Shown: positions 20,171-30,400 of the stretch, one piece after another
Layout of the letters: each line of letters opens with the position of its first letter
Position numbering within the stretch: the first letter of the stretch is position 1
From: Selaginella moellendorffii
Taxonomy: Eukaryota > Streptophyta > Lycopodiopsida > Selaginellales > Selaginellaceae
Assembly: GCF_000143415.4 (NCBI RefSeq)
Contig: NW_003314263.1
Coordinates: forward strand, 2,010,749 to 2,074,748
DNA length: 64,000 nucleotides
Direction: 5' to 3'
Position numbers and translations under genes: made by a program
The notes under the pieces: generated by a model
What the model was told of the DNA's origin: nothing
The model's input: only the letters and a program-made list of their open reading frames with translations
Databases searched by the model: none

Positions 20171-20910
20171 CTAAAGACACTTTAATCTGATATTAAGTTT
20201 ATAAAACCCAACTGAATAACATACTAAAACAAATGAGAGAAGAAGGCGCTTCTTGATATCAGACCAGCCATTCGTGACAATGGTACAACCATATGTCCTC
20301 CAACTTAGCCATACATCTTCAAGTCGCTTCTGAACATTGTTGTATATTCGTTGTAGCTTAGTTGTCCACAACTTCTCATATCCCATGAGGTTGTCAATCG
20401 CTGGACGCCCCACTTTTGCGGCAACTTTCAGCATTCTCTTCAAGTTGTCTCTTCGGATTGTGTTGAAGGAGATGTTCTCGGCAAAGAAGAATTCTACAAC
20501 AGCATCATCCAGTGCCTCAGCCGAAGCAGTATCAAAAAATGTCACCAAATTTCCATCTAAGGATCTACGTTTCACTGTTCTGCTTGTCCCAACACTGGAC
20601 CAGTTCTCCGTGCTTGCCACCATAGATTCTGCTGGCCCCCCTGAACCTTGTGTGGCTTGCTGCAGTAGATGCCCATCATCGGCATCTGCTGGGTCTGCTA
20701 GCTCGAAATCGGAAAAACTGCTGAGAGCTTTTTTAAGAACTTCATAAGGGATCTCCCTCATTGCCTTGCACGTTTTCACACCTCTTGCCCGAACTCCAGC
20801 AAGATGTGCTCGCACTCACTCCGCTCCCCCAGTGTGAATCTCATGACAATACTTACATGTCCAGTGCCACTCTGCTCGTATCACATGCTTCCAGCTCCAG
20901 CATTTGCAGC
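20171..20910 (-). mobile_element. hAT transposase fragment: BED zinc finger and DUF659 start
   Basis: The minus strand begins near 20900 with a BED-type finger (WHWTCKYCHEIHTGGAE, then a stop, then VRAHLAGVRARGVKTC). The frame is then open for about 200 residues, through a linker and helices (NLKRMLKVAAKVGRPAID) into the first DUF659 motif (YGCTIVTNGWSDIKKRLLL). It ends abruptly near 20171 with AT-rich sequence, so the catalytic core is missing. The stop in the finger and the truncation make it a relic. DUF659 with BED is typical of plant hAT transposases. Confidence 0.8.
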
Positions 20911-21129
20911 GTCCTCCAATTCCTGCCATGACTACATGAACCCTGAAGAAACCCTAAAGAAACCTTTGTCTCTTTTCGCAAATAGCGTTGGGAGTTTAGA
21001 ACGCCGTTTTTTAACACGTTTAAAACGTTACGTTTTTTTAGTTTCATATGTTTTCCGGCAACTATGCAAGAAGGGACACTTAAGTTGAGACTGCCCTGTA
21101 AAACAACGAAAGGCAACAGTCCATGTAGC

Positions 21130-21604
21130 TGAGACACGCAGATCTTTTGATGGATGGTTTGCCCATAAAGTCCACCAAGATGCCACCGTGTGAGCCATGT
21201 CTTATGGGGAAGCAGCAGCGACATTCTTCTGTTCTGCGAGAAAGCAGGAATCAAGAGAGAAGTTACAGCCCCATATACTCCATAGATGAACGACAGTTGT
21301 GGAGCTTGAGACGATGGGAGCTTCAGCCTAGGACATTGAGAGATCAGAGGTATTCCCTGGTCCATCCTTGCTTTGTTTGGACAGGTGTTTCCTAACAGGG
21401 AAATCCTGAGAGGCAGCCATGGGACGATCCAGGAAGCAAGATTTTTGGACAGTGATATTCTTTTTCTAGATCTATGCAGCTCAACCTTTGGCACTTGGGC
21501 ACTCTGATATTTGTGGACCGTTTCAGGTCCAGACACGCCACAAAAAGAGGTACTTCCAGTCTTCCAGTGTACAAGCTTGAGGTTGAGAAGCAGCGTGATG
21601 AAAC
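21130..21604 (+). mobile_element. Ty1/copia fragment, GAG-pre-integrase and integrase pieces out of order
   Basis: Near 21150-21230 the plus strand encodes a GAG-pre-integrase end (GLPIKSTKMPPCEPCLMGKQ). It is followed at once by a piece from the end of the integrase core (EKAGIKREVTAPYTP, about 21240-21287). A piece that should come before it (HSDICGPFQVQTRHKKRYF) appears later, at about 21506-21563. Pieces from one copia pol are present but not collinear, which points to deletion plus rearrangement. Confidence 0.75.
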
Positions 21605-21900
21605 TATCAATGCTGAGATCTGATGGAGGTGGTAAATACACTTCCAGAGCCTGTCGCTAATTAGCATGTCGTCTATCTCTAACACTCGCCCTCGAGGTTC
21701 ACCGGTTGGGTCTTGATTGCCAGCATGAACATCGCCCCATCGCCCCATCGCCCTGGAACATGAACTCCATGCTTGAAGAAAGAAGTCCGTGGCAGCGGCT
21801 TGGTGAAGATATCTGCAATCTGCTCAGTAGTGGCCAGATACTGTAGAGCCAAAGTTCCTGCTATGATCTGCTCACGAATATAGTGGTAACGCACTTGAAT
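21605..21900 (-). mobile_element. Ty1/copia 3' end: RNase H C-terminus and LTR start (minus strand)
   Basis: The minus strand from about 21894 reads MRYHYIREQI..., then TTEQIADIFTKPLPRTSFFK, the conserved end of copia RNase H. A stop follows near 21684. Directly after it TGTTAGAGATAGACG marks the usual copia 3' LTR start. The LTR is lost within about 80 bp where the plus-strand fragment to the left begins. The piece is opposite in orientation to its neighbours on both sides. Confidence 0.8.
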
Positions 21901-21901
21901 G

Positions 21902-22180
21902 TGGTATCAGATTTAGGGTAATCATCTTTGCGGTTAAACTGTGAAATGGCGTCATCCTCCTCCTCCCAGGAGGTGTTTGATGGGGACAATTTTCTGGCCT
22001 GGCAAACATGCTCAGTTCTGGCTGATGTGTGGCCCATAGTTTCTGGAAGTAGGAAATGCCCTGACCAAGAAACTTGCACCAATGTTTGTACATCGTCAAC
22101 ACTGAGATTAAATCCCCTAGGTGCTAAACGCAGCTCAAAGATGCGTAATGATCTCCAAGACTCTCAATCATGAAACTCCA
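21902..22180 (+). mobile_element. Ty1/copia leader with tRNA-Met primer-binding site and gag start
   Basis: At 21902-21911 the sequence tggtatcaga matches the start of the initiator-methionine tRNA primer-binding site used by most plant copia elements. A gag-like start follows at 21946 (MASSSSSQEVFDGDNFLAWQ) and loses its frame after about 35 residues (DVWPIVSG). The expected 5' LTR is not to its left. A minus-strand copia 3' end lies there instead, so this is a junction of two truncated elements. Confidence 0.65.
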
Positions 22181-22930
22181 GCATCTCATCTTTGAATCTG
22201 GGTTTTCAGCTTCCCTTCTCACGAAAATAGGCCTAAGTGATCTGCACACCCAAGCCATCCATGTTTTTATTCGCCAAAGCGCCAACTATAAGTGTGAGTG
22301 TAATCGAATTTCTTTCTCACGAGGGCTCCCCTGTGCCAAGAATGCAATGACAATCACCCAACTTGTTGTGATTGTCAGAAACGCTTTGCAGATCATTACC
22401 TAAGGAGAATGCAATGACAATCACCTTACTTGTGATTGTCAGAAACGCTGATACGTCGGGGTTTAGCACAACAGGGGCAATCTCCATGCTTGGCCCCACT
22501 AAGAACGGGTGCAACCAGCCAGTGCCAAGGATTCGAGCATAAGCTTTGAGCATCAGCAGGCCCAAGTTGATCAGGGTCCGCCAGCCTTCGGGAGAAATGT
22601 GGAACGCATGCAACTGGTAATCTGCTCAACGATGCCTGGCTCCTTTAAAGGTCAAGCCAAAGCAAAGAATTAGGCTCCGTGCAACGGGAAACGAAATCAG
22701 GCAGTGCAAAAGCTCCATTCAGTCAGTAGAGGGTTTCAGACGAATTCTAAGCTGTCGAACATGAGAAGCGTAAAGATCTTGCTCTTCAAGGATTTATCCA
22801 AGTACAGGTTTAATAAGTCTTTAAGTTAGAGAGACTAAAGAAAATCAACGAAATTTTTTTATCAGATATTATACACACTGTTTAAACCATACCGATCACC
22901 ACCTTGATGCTCCTGCCTCGATCATCGCTG
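22181..22930. other. Intergenic, repeat-derived, no gene recognised
   Basis: A 50-bp segment with gaatgcaatgacaatcac is present twice (about 22340-22385 and 22407-22446), a local direct duplication. Otherwise I see only short shadow frames. It lies between copia fragments and is probably degraded element sequence. Confidence 0.45.
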
Positions 22931-24790
22931 CACGTCGCTCTGTCCTCGACAGAGGCAGAGTACGTTGCCCTAACCGCTTTGGCTCGAGACTCCTTTGAAC
23001 GCCATTGCGCTGCACTGGGAGTTTGCTCTCCATCTGTTTCGGCTGGGTGGGAGGGGTAGTCCATGCTCAGCCGATCCAGCCAGAGTGGATCCCAAGAGTG
23101 AAAAATGCATCTTCGTGGGCTATCACACCCAGGTAAAAGCCTCTGGTGAGATGTGGTGTTTGATCTTTATCGAGATACCCTGAGACTCCCTCCCGTTTCT
23201 CCACCACCTCTGGTGGATCTTTCTGAGAGTTTGGATGCCGTTCCAATTCTCCTCCCAGCACCAGACAATCCAGCCGATGCAGAGCCAGGAGAAGTTACTG
23301 AAGGAGCGCCCGAAGGAGGCGATCTGGCAGGACGAGCTGATCACGGTACTTCTCTTCCTTCGACACCTCTTCTGACGACTCCACAGGCCACAGCGGCTGC
23401 ATCCTCAAGCACCAACGACCTGGAACAGCCAGATCTTTCCACGCTCGTGGCTGACCTGTTCGTTGGCGACAGAGTTATATCAAGATGCAGCATTCCTTTC
23501 CTCCAGCCGGCACAGCAGTGGTGACACGCTCGGGTCGTGTTGTGAAACCATCTCTCAAGGCCAAGGAGGCGATGGCTACAGGCAAGCGTGCCTACTTCTG
23601 GGCTATGACGGCTCCACCTGCCTCTCTCGGTCCCCAGGCGGCTCTGCACGGACCAGAAGCTGAGCACGGGCAGGAAGCCATGCAGGAGGAGTATGATTCT
23701 CTCCAGAAAAACAACACTTGGTCGCTGGTTGAACTTCCAGCTCGCAGAAAGCTCGTCTCATTGTTTAAGAAAAAGTACAACGCTGATGGAGCGCTACAAG
23801 GCTAGATTTGTGGCACGCAGATTTTCTCAAGTTCATGGGCTGGACTACTCGGGAGACTTACAGCCCCGTGGTGAAGCTCACAACCATTCGAATGCTACTA
23901 ATCTTAGCTGCAGAATTGGATCTCGAGCTCCATCAACTTCACGTTTATACTGCGTTCCTCAACGGCAACATCAATGAAGAGGTGTATGTGGCTCAGCCCC
24001 CTGGTTTTATCAAGCCACCTCGTTTGCAAGCTTAACAAAGCTCTCTACGGACTCAAGCAATGGTACACTGGAGCTAAGCCAGGCAAAATATGTTTCCGAC
24101 GTGCTCCAGAGGTATGGCCTTGCTCATGTTAATCCTGTTACTATCTGCTGATACCTTGATCAATCTCCCCAGCAATCTAGTCGCTCCGGCAGCCTGATCT
24201 ACCTGGTAATCTCCACTCGGCCTGACCTTTGGGCACAGTGGCGAAGTACTTGGACCGTCCCTCCGCAGCACACTGGCAGGCTTTGAAACGAGGTACAACT
24301 TTGAAGTACTCCAGAGGCGAGAGCAGCAATAAGCTGACTGGTTACTCTGATGGTGATCCAGACAACAGGAAGTCAACCACCACAGGCTACGTTTTCCTGC
24401 TAAATGGAAATGTCGCAAGCTGGTGCAGCAAACGACAGGCTATTACAGTGATTTCAAGTACCGAGGCTGAGTACATTGCAGCAGCTGCAACCAAGGAAGC
24501 AGCGTGGCTGAAGGGACTTCCTCCAGAATCTACAAATTAACACAGGTGTGGTCAAGCTATTGTGTGACAACCAGTCTAGCCTTGACCAAGAACTCCAGGT
24601 TCCACTCTTGTACTAAATACATTGAGCTGCACTTCTACTTTATACGAGAGCAGATCCAAAGAGGACTGATCAAGCTGGAGTTCTGCCTGACAAACCCCAT
24701 TCTCGAAACCACTTCCTCGTGTCAAACATGGAGTCTTCACGAAGGCTCCTTTAGACGTTGGCCTTGAGGAGTGCAAGACCACGTCAGCGA
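22931..24790 (+). mobile_element. Ty1/copia pol fragment: integrase end, RT, RNase H (degenerate)
   Basis: The fragment starts with an RNase H-like piece (LSSTEAEYVALTALARDS, near 22930), then the integrase C-terminal motif (DPKSEKCIFVGYHTQ), a Pro/Glu-rich linker (23180-23450) and the RT region: YKARFVARRFSQVHGLDY, then TYSPVVKLTTIRMLLILAAE and FLNGNINEEVYVAQPPGF in another frame, and NKALYGLKQ. The middle of RT is deleted. RNase H (GYSDGDPDNRKSTTTGYVF, VISSTEAEYIAAAAT) is readable. A worn C-terminal end runs to about 24765. Frameshifts occur at least at 23660, 23830 and 24030. It is a dead copia element, perhaps from more than one copy. Confidence 0.85.
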
Positions 24791-25812
24791 TCCAGACGCT
24801 GCCAAGGATCGTCATGATAAACTCATACATTTAACAATGTATGAACCAACAACAACACAACACCGTTTCATAATACCACACCGAGAGCTTGTTTGATCCT
24901 TACAAGACAATCCTGGGTGGATATTGGAGTTTATAGTTTGGCATTGGAGATCAGGTGGATAGGAACAGCCTCAAGCTCTTCCAGGCTACAAGTACGTCTT
25001 TTCTTGTTTCTTTCTTTGCTCTTCCTTGTAACCTGTCTTCACGGCAGATTGTTGGTCGAACGAACAACTACCAAAGTGCACAACTTGTCCATGGCACACG
25101 GAAGAAAAATTAGTGAATATATGCACTAAGAATACTCACTATCGTTTTACTGAAACTACTTGGCGGAAGTCCTGCAAAAGGTAGATGGGGATTTGCCATG
25201 ATCACGTTCTTCTTTCAGGCCTCGTTCGTGGTTGGTGGATTACAGCGCTTAGTATTCAGTACCATTTCCTCAAGCACCTGCACATCGTGCACAAAATCGT
25301 AAGGAACAAAGCATTTTTTTGTTCTCAAAGACTGAATTGTCTACTTTGCAGGCCTTACTACTTGCACTACACAAAACCAAACTTACATTGGAACAAACGA
25401 GCTTTGCAGTCGACTATCCATGACAGCGTTTGCTCTCAGTTGTATGCTTTTGGCATTCCAGATTGACAAACTCTTTGACTGTTTGCAGGCCAAGGTCCAC
25501 ACACCAGATGTTCAGCAGCTGACTTCTTCACTCTGCAACTACATCCGAGTCAGTTGGACTCTGCGTGAGGGATAAAGTCCTGATTCCGTGCTCTACACTC
25601 ATGTGCACGAAAATATCGAGGACTCGAGTGGATTTACCTCGACCTCCCAAGCCCGCAGGTCGCTGTTATCAGCAGGTTCTTGAGCTTCAGGGATGTTTCA
25701 ATCGTGCCATTTAGTACCTGTTTCTTGGAATGCAATAGTAAACAGAAGTTAATCTTTCATTCTACTTACATAGCAACTTCCATCGTTACACTATAGTCAC
25801 CAACTTCTTCCT
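24791..25812. other. Intergenic region, no gene recognised
   Basis: This is mixed-composition DNA between the copia relic and the 3' end of the 25.8-kb gene. Short frames on the plus strand (near 25185 and 25300) have no family likeness. I see no RNA gene. Confidence 0.5.
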
Positions 25813-26673
25813 TTAGTCACTGTTAACGTGTCCGACAGAGTCTCCTTCGGATGGTTTCCAACCTGCATTTTTGCGATGGTAAACCTGTTGTGGATCATAA
25901 TATGTGCAAATCTCCTTCAACGCTTTCTGAATGCATATGACTCTGGCTACCACCTCCTGGCGCGCAATATCTGATGGACTCAAGCTCTGTAGGTAACACA
26001 GGGCAAGGAACCATCCTTCAACAATTTTAACCTGCATAAATTGGTGAGAGATGTTCTGCTCGAGTTATTTTACCCGAGCAGAAAGATCCATATCACTGGC
26101 ACTGGCTACAAGGAACTCTTGGTAAGACATAAGTGAGCCGTTGTCCTTTGTAACACACTCTGCCATAAGCTTTTGTTCCCCACCAAAGAGATGGAAGATT
26201 GGAGATGCAACCAGATCAGTTGCGAAAGAATTCCTTACATCTCTCAAAAGCATCATGGCAATGCTCTTCTCGGTGAGGGTGTGAACCTTCCCTAGCACAT
26301 TGAAGTGGTGCCAGAAGTATGCAAAGAACCGATAACACCAATAGCTTTGCCCATTCCTACAAACACAAAATATTTTCAAAAGGATTTTTAACTAAAACAT
26401 TACCTGATGTAGCGAAGCACATTGTGAGCGACCATCTCTAGTAATTCCTATAGCTCTGATGTCACTCGTCATCGTTGGCCACCGGTAAGTCTCTCCACGC
26501 CTCCTTCCCTTGCGTAGATCTTCATACAATCAGTGCGTTTGCGTCACATAGGGGATGACGATAAGGTGTTCTTGAGCTGCTTTCACCTGATGAAACTTAT
26601 ACCACTGCAACGCAAAACCAAATAAAGACCCCAAAATCCCCATCGCACCACCGACAATCGCTACAAGAGTCAT
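25813..26673 (-). CDS. Unrecognised 210-residue plant protein with N-terminal membrane segment
   Basis: I do not recognise this protein. Four exons (26587-26673, 26404-26447, 26074-26356, 25813-26031) join with GT..AG introns of 139, 47 and 42 bp. They sum to 633 bases with no internal stop. The N-terminus (MTLVAIVGGAMGILGSLFGF) is a Gly-rich hydrophobic helix that could be a membrane anchor. After it come aromatic-rich helices (YWCYRFFAYFWHHFNVLGKV), a central part (MMLLRDVRNSFATDLV) and a helical C-terminal half (VVARVICIQKALKEICTYY). The predicted protein is basic to neutral, with no catalytic motif I know. Continuous phase and consistent splice sites argue that it is real. The small second exon is the least certain part. 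Confidence 0.62.
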
Positions 26674-27423
26674 GCTTCACTCTTTCGCGATCGCTTGCCC
26701 TAGCGCCGGAGAAGAGAGATCGGGAAGAGAGAGGAGCTACCCTGCAGAGAACGCGGCACGATGCGGTGGGGAAGTCTGAGTAGCCGCTGGTGTACCATGG
26801 TGGCAAGCTAGAGGCAAATGGGAGGTCTGTATCTCCGGGGTGAGAACTGCGGTTGGCGAGACACTGCTCGAGTATTCCAAACAGATTGGAAGCCACTGCT
26901 ACATCCTCCCAGGCCGCAGACTTTGACACGAAAACGGGCTGGAAGGCGGATGATCCAGACACTGGAATGGAAAGCCATGAATCCAGCATCCGGCATTTCT
27001 CAAACTTCGCTCCACAATCGCGAAACCGGAATGGTGTCATCCTCTGTCCCAGAGCCTGTTACGAGCAGGAAAAAGTGGACAGACTTAGAATTGGTCACAT
27101 TGACTTACCATCTCATTGGTCACACAGACTTACCATCTCTTATTTTATAACCAGCAGCTGCGACCATGTCTCCATCTCTAATCCTCGCAGCCTGCGAGCA
27201 TACGAACGATATAAAACTCTAGGATACAAACGCTATGCTGACATGGCGAGATCGATCAGCTGACGTGGCATGTCAATGGCTCAGATTGAAACAACCCAAG
27301 GAAAAAAGAGAGGGTTTAAGATTTTACAAATAAATACATTGGGCTTAAGCCAAATAAAACAGGCACTCAAAGTGCTTGCTCTTTGGAGTTTATTTTGCTC
27401 CTCCTAGGCACACTCCCCAGCGA
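26674..27423. other. Gap between the 210-residue gene and the 3' end of PRT6
   Basis: This holds the likely promoter and 5' leader of the minus-strand gene to the left and the 3' flank of PRT6. A direct repeat with cattgacttaccatctc and cacagacttaccatctc occurs at about 27097-27137. No coding region is recognised. Confidence 0.5.
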
Positions 27424-30400
27424 TCAAAACAGTGGCTCGCGGATTGTTTGAGCCAGCACCGATGAACTGTAGTCGAGGCTGTGCGACGCGACCTGGAATG
27501 GAAATCAATCAAGTTTGCCCAGCGACAGAAAACGAAGAAGGCTTACCATCGCAGTCAAGGCCGCGTAACGCTCGTCACTTAGAAACAGTGGCTTCCCCCT
27601 CCGCATGTCTTGATCCTGAATTTTGGAAATGGAAATGTAAGTAGGCGGTGCGGTCGAGAAAAAGTTTTGCAGCTGTGGAGGAAACGCTTACCTCCTCGCC
27701 ATAAGCATCTAGATATGGTGACGGCCACATTGTCTGCCGCTCGCGGCGGAGAAGTAGAACGTTTGTTTTCTGGAAAGAACAAGAGCTTAGACAAAGCCAC
27801 GCTCGAAGAGGAGAACTATACTTACTCGGAGCATGAGATAGACGCCGACGCCACCCCCGCAAGAAATAGCGTGACGATAGCATTCGCTTTGCATTTGTAC
27901 GCTGCAAATAAGAAAGCAATTCCAATCAGACGAACGCGAGAGAAAGAATCAGAGCTGGACAAACCTGCAACAACCGTTTGTGCCAGTCCCGCAACATAGT
28001 CTTCCACACAGCAAGCACAGCACCGGCCTTTCGGGTACTGTTTTGCAGCGGGGGCAGCATTCCTTCACATATCTACACAGAAAATTGAGAACGCAAGGTT
28101 GATGGTCACGGAAGAAAACAGAAAAATGAATGAAAAAAAACACCTTTGAATCAGGTCTTGGAAAAGTCGGGGGAGAACCATCAGCTGCAGAGCTACCGCT
28201 CGCACTGGTCTTGGAACGATGGAGAAGCTGCGTGAGCCTGTTTCACTCTGAAGGTGTTGGCACCACTTGACGACGAGATTCTGCACCGCCTCTTCTGACA
28301 ATATGGCTTGCATCGGAGGGATGGAAAATCGTCTCTCCAGCTCCTCAACCTCCTTCATCTCCACAGCTTCTGTGTCTCTAGAGCTCTCGGCAGCCTCTCG
28401 ATAAGCAGAGCTTGAGAGGTGGTTGTAAACATTTGAAAGCTCCCAGCTGTTCGACCCTGCAACGGGCACTGGCTGAGAAGTACCAGAAATCACAGTCTGT
28501 AGCAACGCGCAGCGTCTGAGGTAAGGCAACGTAAAGAGCCGAATCTGTTCGAACTGTAGCGGCGCAGTCACAGGTCCTTCCGGAGATTGAAGTGCGATGC
28601 AGGTGTCTGCCAGTGTTGCATGGATGACTGCTAGAAAGTTTTGCAAATGCGCAGGAACGCTATCATCCACCACATATCTTCCCATTGATGCCAAGCACTG
28701 AAAGAGATGCCTGTGTTAGTGTCGTAAAACTAGAAAAATACTTGCACTTACTTGAACCAAGCAGACTAAATAAAACAAATGAACGAGTGCGGTGAGCGGT
28801 CCTTCCCGTGCCGGTATTGGCAATGGAAGTACGTAAAGCAGGCACATCAAGGAAGAGAAGGGATCGTGTGCAAGCACAGGATCAGCCACACGCTTCCAAA
28901 ACTGTATATCGGCCGAATCACGGCCCTTTTCCAAAAAGTGTAACAAAGAGCTCAAATGACCTGCATGCACGTAAGCTGTCAATACATGCGAACCAAAAGC
29001 CTGTGATCTTACCTTTAGACATCGGTTCGGACAAGAAATCCAGAGACGTGCCATGACAAACTGATCCCACCATCAGCTGCATACCCCGTGACCTGAGTAG
29101 AACAATTTGCCGGCTGTGTGTCAGAGTTAAGTTGGCTGCCAGAGAGAGCAAAGGTAGAGTAGACCCGCGTGACGCCTCTGACGCTTCCTCCAAAGCAACT
29201 AATCTGCTGGCTGCATCATGATTACCGAGGATGAGACTCCTTGTACGTGCTGCCAACTCCGCGGACATAATGCTGTACCGGAGCAAGTCCCAGAGAAACA
29301 AGCCTTGGCAGTTTCTTCCTTCGGAAGTGTAAAGTTTCTCCTTCTCCAGGCAGTATAGCGCAGAAAGCCGCTTTGACACGGACTCCAGTACCATCCTCAG
29401 CGGATCTGCGAGTTTCCTCGAGACTGAGTTCCGAAACCCGGGCCTGGCAACCAGCTCTTGCGCGCTAACCATTAACGAACACGCTTGCTCCAGTCTAAAC
29501 CCCTCGACAGCGTCAGCAACAAAGGGAGTTCGTGCAGAGGGATCTAAAACTGGAAGAATGGAGTTTGACAGCCGACGACAGACCGGACATAGGAACTCTC
29601 CCTGCAAAATCACAGTTAAGATGTAGATAGTTGCTACAAAAACTTACTAAATAACGAACCAGGTCTGGATCCACAATCTGTACTCCTTCGAACAAGGATC
29701 TACTGTAATACCTGTAGCACCACCAAAGTTTAGGTAGAAGAACTAAAGAGAGAGAGAGAAAAAAACGTACCTTTGTAGTAGGGAAGCGTAATAGCGCTCA
29801 ACACATTCGTAATGAGCAGCGTGGCCACAGGCAGAAAGGTGCAGTCCGATAAAATCAAGCCCGACATCCCTGTAGACTTTGCTCTCTATACCATAGCGGC
29901 GACGGTTCCCGCGTGGAGGGTCTTCCGGTTGAGGCTGGAGTTCAGATTGTGAACGAGAGACCGCTGCCACGTACTCAGCCAGAACTGTGATCAGAGTCTC
30001 ATTGTTGTCTGTCGATTCTTTGTTAGACACCATTTCCGCAAGTTCCCACCACCATTTCGGATCGACAGGATGGCTTGACTCGCCATAGGTATCATCGAGG
30101 CTTGCATCTGTATCCACCTCAATTCCACTAGTAGTAGCCGGAAACCGCTCTGTGTTGAGTATACTCGGTAATCCTCCCCGAAGAAGTTCAACAAAATCGT
30201 CGCGGTTGGTCAGCCTGTCCACGTTCGGATCTGCCGCAGCTCCCTCGAGCCACTGCCTAAGTTCCAAAATCAAGTTTTCCGCCTCCCTTCGTACCAAGGT
30301 TTGGGAAGCGCTATTGTCATCTTCTGCAGTTGGAGTATCGTCCACAACTCTTGAAGGTTTGTCCCAAGAAGGAACTGGCTTTTGCGAAAGTGCAAGCAAC

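Noticed and set aside
20853-21641. Long minus-strand open frame of about 260 residues
   Set aside because: It is antisense to copia integrase pieces and has no coherent domain. It is a shadow frame.
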